A stretch of DNA of 64,000 bases from FEN-1219 sp964503125 (GTDB taxonomy: Bacteria; Pseudomonadota; Gammaproteobacteria; Steroidobacterales; Rariloculaceae). The notes beneath the pieces are model-generated. The model was not told where the DNA came from. It was given only the letters and a program-made list of their open reading frames with translations, and searched no databases. The stretch is from NCBI GenBank assembly GCA_964503125.1, contig CAZCZE010000020.1:1-64000 (forward strand), written 5' to 3'. Within the stretch, counting starts at the first letter, position 1. Every line of letters starts with the position of its first letter. Of this stretch, positions 24,380-33,700 are shown one piece after another. The position numbers and the translations under genes were made by a program.

Positions 24380-26197
24380 ATGGTCGGCGCGCGCCACATC
24401 TTCCGAAGCGTTTTCGCCTGCTGCGCGCTCGTCTCGCACGCGGTCGCCCAGAACGATGTGGCCGGCGACTGGGATCAAGCGGGCGGCGGGATCTTCGGCT
24501 TCCAGGAGGAGTTCCTCGATCGCGGCGGCGGTCCCGATCTCGGCGACTACGCCGGCCTGCCGATCAACGATGCGTTGCGCTACAAAGCGTCGCTGTACTC
24601 GCCGTCGTGGCTCACGGTGCCGGAGCATCAGTGCCTGCCGCATCCGTCGACTTATCAGTACCGTAGCCCCGGCGGGCTCTCGATCGTCAAGGAATACGAA
24701 CCCGTGACGCAGCGGCTCGTGGCTTACCGCTTCTACGGCAGCTATGGGCTCGCGCGCACGGTGTGGATGGACGGCCGGCCGCATCCGCCGGCGAACGCGC
24801 GCCACACCTACGAAGGGTTCTCGACGGGACGCTGGGAAGGGAACCGGCTCGCCGTCGAGACGACGCACCTCAAGGCCGGGTTCCTGCGCCGCAACGGCAT
24901 CGCGCACAGCGACCGCGCGCGCATGCTCGAGTATTTCGTGCGCCACGACGATTATCTGACGCTCGTCACGGCCGTCGACGACCCGTTGTACCTCGACGAG
25001 CCGTTCGTGCGGTCGACGGACTTCCGGCTCGACGCGCGCGCGAATACGCGTCTCGCGGAGTTCGGCGGCTTCGTGAACGGCGGCGACGGCGAGGGATTCG
25101 GCGCCAGCGACGTGTTCTTCAAGTGCGCGCCGACCGAGGAGATCGCGATCGAGCGCGGTGCCGTGCCGTCGTTCATGCCGGGCGCCAACGACCATCTCGA
25201 CATGTTCGCGAAACGGCACAACGTGCCGCTCGAGGCGGCGTTGGGCGGCAGCGCCACGCTGTATCCCGAGTACGCGCTTAGGCTGCGACAAGGCGCCGGC
25301 GCGGCGCGGCCGAGCGCCGCGCGCGGGCAGCGATCGACGCCGCCGGCGGCCGAGCCGGGCGCGGAGGTGAGCTCGCTGCACGTCGCGGGGCAGGTGTGGC
25401 TCATCGCGGCCGGCGGCCGCAACGTTGCCGTGCAGGTGGGCCCCGAAGGTGTGCTCGTCGTGAACCCGGGACCCGAAGCGCTTGCCGACGCGGTGCTCGC
25501 GGAGATCGGCAGGATCGCCCCGGGCCAACGCGTGCGCGTCATCGTCGCGACCGACGACGACGCGGCCCACATCGGCGGCAATGCGAAGCTCTCGTCGGGC
25601 CCGACGCCGCGTGCGCAGCGTGCCACCGTCATCGCCCACGAGAACGCTTCGTTGCGCATCGCGAGCGCGGGATTGTCCGATCGGCACGCGCCGACCGACA
25701 CGTTCTTCCGCGGCACGCGCGAGCTCTACTTCAACGACGAGCCGATCGAGATCGTCCACGTGCCGGCGGCGACGAGCGACGCCGACGTGCTCGTGTTCTT
25801 CCGCAAGTCCGACGTGGTCGTCGCCGGGAGCGTGATCGAGGACCTGACCTATCCCGTCATTCGCCTCGAAGCCGGGGGCAGCGTGAACGGGACGCTCGCG
25901 GCGCTCAACCGAATTCTCGACATAACGATCGCGGCCTGGCGGGCGGAAGGCGGTACGATGGTCGTTCCGAATCGAGGGCGCATCTACGACGAGGGCGACG
26001 TCGCGGAGTATCGCGACATGGTGACCATCATCCGCGACCGCGTTCGGGACGCGATCGCCAAGGGCCTCACGCTCGAGCAGGTGCAGGCGGCGCGGCTCGC
26101 GCGCGACTACGATGGGCGCTACGGCGCAGCCGCAGGCCCTGCCGCCGCGGACGCGTTCATCGCAACCGTGTACCGTAGCCTGAGAAACGAGGAGTGA
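24380..26197 (+). CDS. fusion of a GRWEG-motif domain and a degenerate MBL-fold domain
   Basis: 605 residues with a signal peptide (FRSVFACCALVSHAVAQ). Residues 25-240 form the GRWEG domain (ARTVWMDGRPHPPANARH, GFSTGRWEGNRLAVETTHLK, VDDPLYLDEPFVRS). After a Pro/Ala linker near 310-330, residues 333-600 have the MBL layout: VWLIAAGGRNVAVQVGPEGV, VNPGP, then VIVATDDDAAHIGGNAKL, VIAHENASLRI, the C-terminal VVVAGSVIEDLTYPVI, and a final YDGRYG helix typical of MBL neighbours. The zinc motif expected at 'THWHxDHxGGN' reads TDDDAAHIGGN, so the His ligands are lost while the fold-defining HIGGN end remains. It is probably not a hydrolase and more likely a binding or regulatory domain. Confidence 0.7.
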   Translation: MVGARHIFRSVFACCALVSHAVAQNDVAGDWDQAGGGIFGFQEEFLDRGGGPDLGDYAGLPINDALRYKASLYSPSWLTVPEHQCLPHPSTYQYRSPGGLSIVKEYEPVTQRLVAYRFYGSYGLARTVWMDGRPHPPANARHTYEGFSTGRWEGNRLAVETTHLKAGFLRRNGIAHSDRARMLEYFVRHDDYLTLVTAVDDPLYLDEPFVRSTDFRLDARANTRLAEFGGFVNGGDGEGFGASDVFFKCAPTEEIAIERGAVPSFMPGANDHLDMFAKRHNVPLEAALGGSATLYPEYALRLRQGAGAARPSAARGQRSTPPAAEPGAEVSSLHVAGQVWLIAAGGRNVAVQVGPEGVLVVNPGPEALADAVLAEIGRIAPGQRVRVIVATDDDAAHIGGNAKLSSGPTPRAQRATVIAHENASLRIASAGLSDRHAPTDTFFRGTRELYFNDEPIEIVHVPAATSDADVLVFFRKSDVVVAGSVIEDLTYPVIRLEAGGSVNGTLAALNRILDITIAAWRAEGGTMVVPNRGRIYDEGDVAEYRDMVTIIRDRVRDAIAKGLTLEQVQAARLARDYDGRYGAAAGPAAADAFIATVYRSLRNEE

Positions 26198-26201
26198 ACC
26201 G

Positions 26202-26669
26202 ATGCATGCGTTTCGATCGCTAGGCACGGGGTTGGTAGCCGCCGCGGCCGCCGTTGCGGCTCTGGGTTGGCCGGCGGCCGGCAGCGCCCACCACTCGTTC
26301 GCCATGTACGACCAGAGCCAGGTGAGGACGCTGACCGGCAAGTTGACGCGGTTCATCCCGGGCGCCAATCACGCGCAGATGATCTTCGAGCTGCTCGGTC
26401 CCGACGGCGCTCCCGTCGTCGATGCCGGCGGCAAACCCGTCCTCTGGGGCGTCGAGACGGGCCCGGCCGCGCGGATCGCGCGGCAGGGCGTGACGCCCGC
26501 CAACTTCCCGGCCGGCACGATCGTCACGGTGCAGCTGAATCCTTTGCGCAACGGCAAGCCCTTCGGCGCGATGTCGAACGGCACCGCGATCGTCCACTGC
26601 GGCACGGCGATGCCGCAGGGCGGGTGCACGGCCGAGACGGGCCGCACGTTCCTCGGGGAAAACGACTGA
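26202..26669 (+). CDS. DUF6152 family secreted protein, second copy
   Basis: 155 residues, starting 4 bp after the previous stop with ACGAGGAG as ribosome site. The signal peptide ends at AGSAHHSFAMYDQSQ; the mature His-His start and 'YDQSQVRTLTGKLTRFIPGA' identify DUF6152. A typical 'NPH' is replaced by GANHAQM. It has two cysteines near the C-terminus (VHCGTAMPQGGCTAE) that the copy at 20878 lacks and that may form a disulfide. A secreted unknown follows 10 bp downstream. Confidence 0.78.
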   Translation: MHAFRSLGTGLVAAAAAVAALGWPAAGSAHHSFAMYDQSQVRTLTGKLTRFIPGANHAQMIFELLGPDGAPVVDAGGKPVLWGVETGPAARIARQGVTPANFPAGTIVTVQLNPLRNGKPFGAMSNGTAIVHCGTAMPQGGCTAETGRTFLGEND

Positions 26670-26679
26670 CGGGGGCGAT

Positions 26680-27840
26680 ATGCGACGGACGGCAGCCATG
26701 GTTCTCATCGCGCTCGGCGTCGCGGGCGCCGCGAGCGCTCAACGGCACGACGGGCCGGAGCCGCCGCCGGGCATCGAGCCGTTGCCCGTCGATCTCTTCA
26801 CGACGAAGAATTTTTATCTCGACCGCGAGCATTGGACCGACCCGCGCTACGCGCGCTGCAACACGCCCGACCAGCTCACGAGCATGTGGGTGCGGCAGCG
26901 CGTCGGGCATTGGGGAGATTGCGGCTTCGGGCTGCGCGTCGAGGACGTCGTGAGCCCGTATCCATACGAGACCGCCGAGCAGCACTACGAGGCGCTGCGG
27001 GCGCAGGCCGAGCGAGACGGCGGCGTCACCGTGCACACGCGCGCGACGCTGCCCGATTGGGACGGCTGGTACTTCCGCGGCACGGAGCGGCGGCCGCCCG
27101 AAGGTCAGTGGTTGAACGGGACGACTCTGCAAACCGCCGCGATGCTGTCGCTGTTGACGCCCGAGTACCAGCAGCGCATGACTCAAATGAACTACCACGA
27201 GACGGTCAGCAACGCGCCGCAGTGGATGGCTTCGTTCTGTTACCCCGAAGGGCTCATGCGCTGGTGGTACGTCTGGGGTATTCGCGACATGGAAGTGCTC
27301 GTGACGCCCCAGCAGGTGCAGTTCCTCGCCGGCGTCGCCGACAACTTCATCCGCAAGGTGCTGATCGGCCAGCGGCACTCGACGCTGATTCCGCAGTGGT
27401 ACGGCGAAACGGTCGGCTTCTGGGACGACGAGACGCTCATCGCCTGGACCACCAACGTCCAGGGCTGGACGATGAGCCATTCGATGTTCGAGTTCAGCAA
27501 TTCGTTGCAGGTCATCGAGCTCATCCGGCGTGCGCCCGACGGCGCAGGGCTCGTCGTCGAAGCCGTGTTCTACGACCCCGAAGCGTTCGCGCGCCCGCTG
27601 CGTGTCGTGACGCCGTGGAGCAGGACGGGCGGCATCGACGATCCGGATCGCCGCTACTCGTTCGTCGAGTGCCGCGTCGAGAATGGCATCGTGCTCGGCC
27701 CCGACGGCCGGCCTTCGCAGCTCACGCCGTTCGACGAGGGCTATGTCGATTTTCTCGGCCGGCCGTGGGCGCAGAACTGGGAGAAGTTTTTCGAGCAGGG
27801 CTGGGAGCGTCCGGCGCCGCCGGCGCCGAACGCCAATTGA
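26680..27840 (+). CDS. secreted protein distantly related to the GRWEG family
   Basis: 386 residues with a signal peptide (AAMVLIALGVAGAASAQ). It shares the layout, though not the exact motif, of the GRWEG proteins: IPQWYGETVGFWDDETLIAW aligns with 'GYSVGRWEGDTLVVET', followed by TTNVQGW and VVEAVFYDPEAFARPL for 'VTDPVYLTxP'. A long N-terminal part is rich in Trp/Tyr/Arg (LDREHWTDPRYARCNTPDQL, DWDGWYFRGTERRPPEGQW). No enzyme motif is visible. Its place between a DUF6152 gene and an MBL gene repeats the association seen elsewhere in this window. Confidence 0.65.
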   Translation: MRRTAAMVLIALGVAGAASAQRHDGPEPPPGIEPLPVDLFTTKNFYLDREHWTDPRYARCNTPDQLTSMWVRQRVGHWGDCGFGLRVEDVVSPYPYETAEQHYEALRAQAERDGGVTVHTRATLPDWDGWYFRGTERRPPEGQWLNGTTLQTAAMLSLLTPEYQQRMTQMNYHETVSNAPQWMASFCYPEGLMRWWYVWGIRDMEVLVTPQQVQFLAGVADNFIRKVLIGQRHSTLIPQWYGETVGFWDDETLIAWTTNVQGWTMSHSMFEFSNSLQVIELIRRAPDGAGLVVEAVFYDPEAFARPLRVVTPWSRTGGIDDPDRRYSFVECRVENGIVLGPDGRPSQLTPFDEGYVDFLGRPWAQNWEKFFEQGWERPAPPAPNAN

Positions 27841-27856
27841 CCTCAAGGGAATTCGA

Positions 27857-29431
27857 ATGCACAGAAACACACGGCTCGTTGCGCCTCTCCTCGTGGTCGG
27901 GCTTTGGCTCGCCGGTGTAGCGCAAGCGCAGTCGGCCGCCGATGCGCGCCAGGTCGTCACCCGCGCCGCCGAAGCGCTCGGCGGCGTCGACCGCATCCAA
28001 GCGTTGCGAACGATGCGCCTGCGCGGCTACGGGCACGACGCCTATCAGGATGGGGGCAGCCTGATCACGACGGAGCCGACGGCGCCGGAGAAGATGACGA
28101 TCATCACGGCCTACGAGCGCGTCATCGATCTTGAGAACGACCGCACGCGGGTGCGCGCGAAACAGTCGCGCGCGTTCGTGTTCGCGGCGCTCTCGATGAT
28201 GGAAGGGCGGCCGATCGACCAGGCGCTCGACGGCGGCGTCGCCTTCGACGTCGCGCCCGGCGGCGCGGCGCGGCGCCTGTCGAGCGAGGTCGCGTCGCGG
28301 CGCCGCATGGAGCTGCTCGCGAATCCGATCGTGGCCGTGCGCGCGGCACTCGATTCGCGCAGCCGCGTCGCCAACCGGCGCACGGAAGGCGCGGCGACCC
28401 TCGTGGACGTTGCGACGGCGGCGGGCGAGAGCTTCACGCTGGCCGTCACGAGCTCGACCGCGCTGCCGCTCTGGGTCCGCTGGGTCGGCCCGCACGAGAA
28501 CTTGGGCGACCTGACCTATCGAGCGGAGTTCAGCGCCTACGAGCCCGTCGACGGCGTGCTGTTACCGATGAGCTTCAACACGGTGTCCGACTTCAGGAAC
28601 AACGTGCAGTTGCGGCTGCACGTCGACCGGTACGTCCTCGACGGCGACGTCGGCGACTTGGCGGCGCCCGCGGCCGTGCGCTCGGCGCCGGCGCCGGTGC
28701 CGGTCTACACCGTCGACGCGACGCCCGTGGCGCCGGCCGTCTGGCTGTTGTCGGGCAACGGTGGGGCCAATTCGGTGCTGCTCGAGTTCGAGGATCACCT
28801 GAGTCTGTTCGAGGTGCCTGGCAACCGCGCGTGGACGGCCGCCTTGATCGACAAAGCTCGCAGCGTCGTGCCCGGCAAGTCCGTGACCGAAGCGATCATC
28901 TCCCACCATCACTTCGATCACACGGGCGGCCTGCGGACGGCGATCGCCGAGGGCCTCACGATCGTGACGCAGTCGGGCAACGTCGCCTGGTTCGAGGAGC
29001 TGGCGCAACGCCGTGTCACGGCGTTTCCGGACGCGCTGAGCCGCAACCCGCGCACGCTGAAGACACGCGCGGTCGACGATCATCTGCGGCTCGCGGACGC
29101 GAAGCTCACGGTCGACGTGTATCGCGTCGTGTCGAACAACCACATGGCGCACGGCTTGTTGGCGTACGTGCCCGAGCATCGCTTGCTGATCCAGGGCGAT
29201 CTGTTCGATCTCAACTGGGAGATCTACTTCTGGGGCAACACCTACGAGGACAACCTCGCGTATCGCAACCTCGCGGTCGAGCGCGACGTGCCGATTCACG
29301 GCCGCGTGTTGCCGTTGTCCGAGGTGCGCGCGAAGCTCGCCGAGCAGACGCGCAACGCCGCGCAGCTGTGCGCGCGAGTCGAAACGGCCGGCCTGTCGAT
29401 GCTGGGCTGTCCGCTCGCCTGGGAAGACTGA
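27857..29431 (+). CDS. secreted two-domain MBL-fold hydrolase
   Basis: 524 residues with a Shine-Dalgarno (CAAGGGA) 6 bp before the ATG and a signal peptide ending at VAQAQ (about residue 25). Residues 30-270 form a beta-rich domain of the type found before MBL domains in these exported enzymes (EALGGVDRIQALRTMRLRGY, FSAYEPVDGVLLPMSFNTVS). The MBL domain follows: VWLLSGNGGANSVLLEFEDH, the zinc motif IISHHHFDHTGG, and LLIQGDLFD with the bridging Asp. VVSNNHMAHGLL carries a plausible third His. The hydrolase looks competent. It ends the six-gene run. Confidence 0.8.
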   Translation: MHRNTRLVAPLLVVGLWLAGVAQAQSAADARQVVTRAAEALGGVDRIQALRTMRLRGYGHDAYQDGGSLITTEPTAPEKMTIITAYERVIDLENDRTRVRAKQSRAFVFAALSMMEGRPIDQALDGGVAFDVAPGGAARRLSSEVASRRRMELLANPIVAVRAALDSRSRVANRRTEGAATLVDVATAAGESFTLAVTSSTALPLWVRWVGPHENLGDLTYRAEFSAYEPVDGVLLPMSFNTVSDFRNNVQLRLHVDRYVLDGDVGDLAAPAAVRSAPAPVPVYTVDATPVAPAVWLLSGNGGANSVLLEFEDHLSLFEVPGNRAWTAALIDKARSVVPGKSVTEAIISHHHFDHTGGLRTAIAEGLTIVTQSGNVAWFEELAQRRVTAFPDALSRNPRTLKTRAVDDHLRLADAKLTVDVYRVVSNNHMAHGLLAYVPEHRLLIQGDLFDLNWEIYFWGNTYEDNLAYRNLAVERDVPIHGRVLPLSEVRAKLAEQTRNAAQLCARVETAGLSMLGCPLAWED

Positions 29432-29501
29432 CGCCGCCGGCGGCATAGCCGGCGCGCCCGCGCGCCAGCGGCTGGACAGGGCAGCCGGCTCCCCCGGAGC
29501 C

Positions 29502-29640
29502 GCTACGGCGATCGGCGCGTTCTGGGCCGCGGACTTCGGCGAGAGCAATCCGCTGACGCTGCTCAAGGTGACGCACGCGCTCACGGGCGTCGACATGGTG
29601 CTCGTGCACGGCAACTACGAAGTCGTCGACCGCAGCCCTG
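29502..29640 (+). pseudogene. remnant of a SnoaL/DUF4440-like gene
   Basis: The frame starting near 29502 reads IGAFWAADFGESNPLTLLKV, then THALTGVDMVLVHGNYEVVD. It resembles the middle of small SnoaL/DUF4440-type (NTF2-fold) proteins, which have WAAD..NPLT and VDMxLVHGxYxVxDR patterns. No start or N-terminal strands are present, and after VVDRSPDLTPRAS the frame runs into unrelated sequence. The rest of the 330-bp gap between 29431 and 29762 holds only GC-rich repeats such as GCCGCCGGCGGC. Confidence 0.4.
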
Positions 29641-29761
29641 ACCTGACCCCCCGGGCGTCGGCGCCGCTTGCCACGGCGCCGGTCCCGCACGGCGCGCGGG
29701 CGACCCCGCGCGCCGTTTTCCTAGCCGAGCGCCTCGAGCACGCTGTCGAAACGGTACTGGC

Positions 29762-29983
29762 TCAGTGTGAATTTCCAGGCGGGCGCCGCTCCGCCAGAGC
29801 GTCTAACAACAGCATCCGCGCAAACGCCAATTCATTGAACACCTTCTGCTCGTTTTGCTTCGCGTTATCTTCCGGCCGAACCCCTTGTTGGCTCGCATCA
29901 GATAGCGCCTGCACACAGGTCATGTAGGCCGTGTACGCCTCTTTGTATCGATGCCGGAGCTGTCGTAATTCTTCGGTGGCCAT
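29762..29983 (-). CDS. small hypothetical protein
   Basis: 73 residues, largely helical: ATEELRQLRHRYKEAYTAYM, then VQALSDASQQG and ELAFARMLLLDALAERR. AAAGGCG lies before the ATG. Codon composition differs from the flanks (lower GC, more A), as in foreign DNA. I recall similar ~70-residue proteins of unknown function in proteobacteria, but cannot name a family. It could pair with the divergent gene at 30016, though there is no direct evidence. Confidence 0.55.
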   Translation of the reverse strand: MATEELRQLRHRYKEAYTAYMTCVQALSDASQQGVRPEDNAKQNEQKVFNELAFARMLLLDALAERRPPGNSH

Positions 29984-30015
29984 AGGGCGCCTTTGATTGA
30001 TCGAGCACTCAGGGC

Positions 30016-30351
30016 GTGGCAGAGTATCGCTTGCCTAACCGCTCAAGCAAGCGCCCAAGAGACGCCAACCAGCTCGCCAAGTTCGTCACAGACTTGGCTA
30101 CGGGCGCCGTTGAGCTGCCCAAGACCGACGAAGGCAAAGACCCTGCGGCCGTCGCGCTAGGCCGTAAGGGTGGGCTCAAAGGCGGCAAGGCACGAGCGCA
30201 GACCCTTTCCGCGGAGCGGCTCGCCGAGATTGCCAAGGCTGGCGCCGCCGCCAGATGGAAGAAAAACCCGCCTCTACGATACGCAAGCGAACACGGGGTT
30301 GAGCGACCTCGTCAAAAATCCCGTACAAAGATTTCAACTCCGCAGGGTTGA
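30016..30351 (+). CDS. small GRKGG-motif protein (histone H1-like style)
   Basis: 111 residues from a GTG start. The core DANQLAKFVTDLATG, DPAAVALGRKGGLKGGKARA and LSAERLAEIAKAGAAARWKK is typical of a widespread family of small basic proteins that usually end soon after 'ARWK'. Here 28 more residues follow (NPPLRYASEHGVERP...), running toward the transposase remnant. The tail may therefore be foreign sequence read through after a rearrangement. Nucleic-acid binding is inferred from the basic Gly/Lys/Ala pattern. It is divergent from the gene at 29762. Confidence 0.6.
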   Translation: MAEYRLPNRSSKRPRDANQLAKFVTDLATGAVELPKTDEGKDPAAVALGRKGGLKGGKARAQTLSAERLAEIAKAGAAARWKKNPPLRYASEHGVERPRQKSRTKISTPQG

Positions 30352-30393
30352 TCTTCAGCAAGTCCTGCCTATCCGATACTTTCCGGGTTCACT

Positions 30394-30663
30394 CAGAACC
30401 TGACGATGCGCATGAGCATGCGCCGCTTCACTCGGTTGACGAACGCGCACAGCAAGAAAGTAGAGAACCACATGCACGCGATCTCGTTGCACTTCATGTT
30501 CTACAACTTGGCGCGCAAGCACATGAGCCTTGACGGCCGCACTCCGGCGATGGCCGCTGGCGTCTCGGATCACGTTTGGAGCGTGGAAGAGATCGCGAAC
30601 CTTGCTAAGATCGAGGCGCCGGCGACGCGCGGACCTTGCAAAACGCGCCAGATTTCAAAGTGA
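30394..30663 (+). pseudogene. C-terminal remnant of an IS1-like transposase
   Basis: The frame from 30394 reads QNLTMRMSMRRFTRLTNAHS, KKVENHMHAISLHFMFYNLA and RKHMSLDGRTPAMAAGVSDH, then WSVEEIANLAK. This is the well-known C-terminal end of DDE transposases of the IS1-like type ('MRRFTRLTNAFSKKxENHxxxxxLHFMHYNF'). The catalytic core is missing upstream, so it is a dead fragment. It marks an old insertion between the small GRKGG gene and lhr. Confidence 0.75.
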
Positions 30664-30705
30664 GCCAGTACCACATAAACACACCTCTTACGTCATCCTA
30701 GGCCC

Positions 30706-33700
30706 ATGCTCCCCGAGTCTTTTCACCCCGCCGTCGCCGGCTGGTTCAAGAGCGCTTTCGCTGCGCCGACGAGCGTGCAGCTCAAAGCGTGGGACGCCAT
30801 CGGGTCCGGCACGCACACGCTCATCAGCGCGCCGACGGGCTCGGGCAAGACGCTCGCGGCCTTCTTAGGCGTCATCGACCTGCTCGCGAAACAGGCCGCC
30901 GCCGGCACGCTCAGGGACGAAACGCAAATCCTCTACGTCTCGCCATTGAAGGCGCTCTCGAACGACATCGAGAAGAACCTGCGCGCGCCGCTCGAAGGCA
31001 TCGGCCGCGAGTTCGCGGGGCGCATGCTGGGCGAGGCGCCGATCCGCGCGGCCGTGCGTACGGGCGACACGCCGCAGAGCGAGCGCGCACGCATGCGCCG
31101 CCAGCCGCCGCACATTCTCGTCACGACGCCCGAGTCCCTCTACATCCTCCTGTCCACGGAATCCGGCCGGAAAATGCTGCGCAGCGTGCGCACCGTCATC
31201 GTCGACGAGATTCACGCGCTCGCCGGCAACAAGCGCGGAGCGCACCTCGCGCTCTCGCTCGAGCGGCTCGAAGCGCTGGCCGGCGAGCCGCCCACACGCG
31301 TCGGCATCTCGGCCACGACGAAGCCCATCGACCTGCTCACGGGCTTCCTCACGGGCGTCACCGCGGCGCCGTGCACGGTCATCGACGAGGGCCACGCGCG
31401 CGAGCGCGATCTAACGCTCGAGCTGCCGGGCTCGCCGCTCGAGGCGATCATGTCGGGCGAGGTCTGGATCGAGATCTACGACCGGCTCGCCGAGCTCGTC
31501 CGCGCGCACCGCACGACGCTCGTGTTCGTCAACACGCGCCGGCTCGCCGAGCGCGCGGCCCGGCACTTGGCCGAGCGGCTGGGCGACGACGCCGTGACGT
31601 CGCACCACGGCAGCCTCGCGAAGGAGCACCGGCTCAAGGCCGAGGAGCGTTTGAGGGCCGGCCAGCTCAAGGCGCTCGTCGCGACTTCGTCGCTCGAATT
31701 GGGCATCGACATCGGCGACGTGGACTTGGTCTGTCAGCTCGGCTCGCCGCACGCGATCGCGGCGTTCCTCCAGCGCGTGGGCCGCTCGGGCCACGGGCTC
31801 GGCCGCGTGCCGAAAGGGCGCCTGTTCCCGCTGTCGCGCGACGACCTCGTCGAGTGCACGGCGCTGCTCGCGAGCGTCCGCCGCCGCGAGCTCGACGCGA
31901 TCAAGATGCGCGTCAAACCGCTCGACGTGCTGGCGCAGCAGATCGTCGCCGAGGTCGGCGCGCAGGAATGGCGCGTCGACGATCTGCACGGCCGTTTCAC
32001 GCGCGCGGCGAGCTACAAGGACCTCACGCGCGACGAGTTCGTCGATGTCGCGCGCATGCTCGCCGACGGCTTCACGACGCATCGCGGCCGGCGCAGTGCG
32101 CACATCCATTTCGATCGTGTCAACGGCGTCTTGCGCGGGCGGCGCGGCGCCGCGCTCACGGCCGTGACCAACGGCGGCGCGATTCCCGACCAGTTCGACT
32201 ACGACGTCGTGCTGCTGCCGAGCGAAGTGCCCATCGGCACGCTCAATGAGGACTTCGCGTTCGAGAGCCTGCCCGGCGACATCTTCCAGCTTGGGCTAGC
32301 CTCGTACCGCATCCAAAAAACCGAGTCGGGCAAGGTCTACGTCACCGACGCGCAGGGTCAACCGCCGACGATCCCGTTCTGGCTCGGCGAGGCGCCGGGC
32401 CGCAGCGACGAGCTGTCGACGTCCGTGGGTGTGCTGCACGAGACGATCGCGGAGCTGCTCGATCGCGACGGCCCCGCGGCCGCGGTGCGCTGGCTCACGA
32501 CCGACCTGGCCTTGAGCGAGAGCGCCGCGCAGCAGCTCGTCGACTACCTCGCGGCCGCGAAAGCCGCGCTCGGCGTGCTGCCGACGACGAAGCGCGTGAT
32601 CTTCGAGCGCTTCTTCGACGAGACAGGCGACACGCACCTCGTCGTGCACTCGCCGTTCGGCTCGCGCATCAACCGCGCCTGGGGCCTCTCCCTGCGCAAA
32701 CGCTTCTGCCGCACGTTCAACTTCGAGCTGCAAGCCGCGGCGCTCGAGGACTCGATCGTGCTGTCGCTCGGCGCCGTGCACAGCTTCGCGCTCGAGGACG
32801 TCGTGCGCTATCTGTCGAGCAAGACCGTGCGCGACGTGCTCGCGCAGGCCGTGCTCGCGGCGCCCGTGTTCGGTGTCTACTGGCGCTGGAACGCGAGCAC
32901 GGCGCTCGCCGTGCGCCGGTTCCGCAACGGCAAGAAACAGCCGGCGCAGTTCCAGCGCATGGATGCCGAGGACCTGCTCTCGACGGTGTTCCCCGACCAG
33001 CTCGCCTGCGCCGAGAACCTGCCCGCAGGCGACCGCGAGATTCCCGACCACCCGCTCGTCAAGCAGACGCTCGACGACTGCCTCACGCTCAACATGGACG
33101 TCGACGGCCTCATCGCGTTGCTCGAGCGTATCGAGCGCGGCGATGTCGAGGTCGTCTGCCGCGAGCTCACGAGCCCGTCGCCGCTCGCGCAGGAGATCTT
33201 GGGCGCGAAGCCTTACGCGTTCCTCGACGACGCGCCGGCCGAGGAGCGGCGCACGTTGGCCGTACAGTCGCGCCGGTACTTGAGCCCCGAGCAAGCCGCC
33301 GAGCTCGGCCAGCTCGACCCGGGCGCCATCGACAGCGTGCGCGCCGAGGCGTGGCCGAAAGTTCTCGCCGCCGACGAGCTCCACGACGCGCTCGCGCTGC
33401 TCGGTTTCGTGACCGCGGAAGAAGGCGCGCCGTGGCGCGCGTTCTTCGACCACCTGCGCGCCGACGGCCGCGCGACGGCGGCCACGCTGCCGAACGGCTC
33501 CACCGTGTGGGTCTCTGCGGAGCGTTTACCCGAGCTCACGGCCGCGCTGCCGGGCACGACGCCCGCCGACGCGCTCAAGCGGCTCGATGCCGCCGCCGCG
33601 CCCGACGCCGACACGGCGCTGCGCGAGCTCGTGCGCAGCCGCCTCGAGGCGCTCGGGCCCGTGACGGCCGCAGCGCTCGCGCGGCCCTTCGGTCTCTCCG

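Noticed and set aside
30176..30361. Small minus-strand frame starting MLKINPAELKSLYG
   Set aside because: Looks protein-like at its start but overlaps the GRKGG gene and has no ribosome site or clear family.
30706..31395. Minus-strand frames within the lhr helicase region
   Set aside because: Shadows of the helicase core; all helicase motifs lie in the plus-strand frame.
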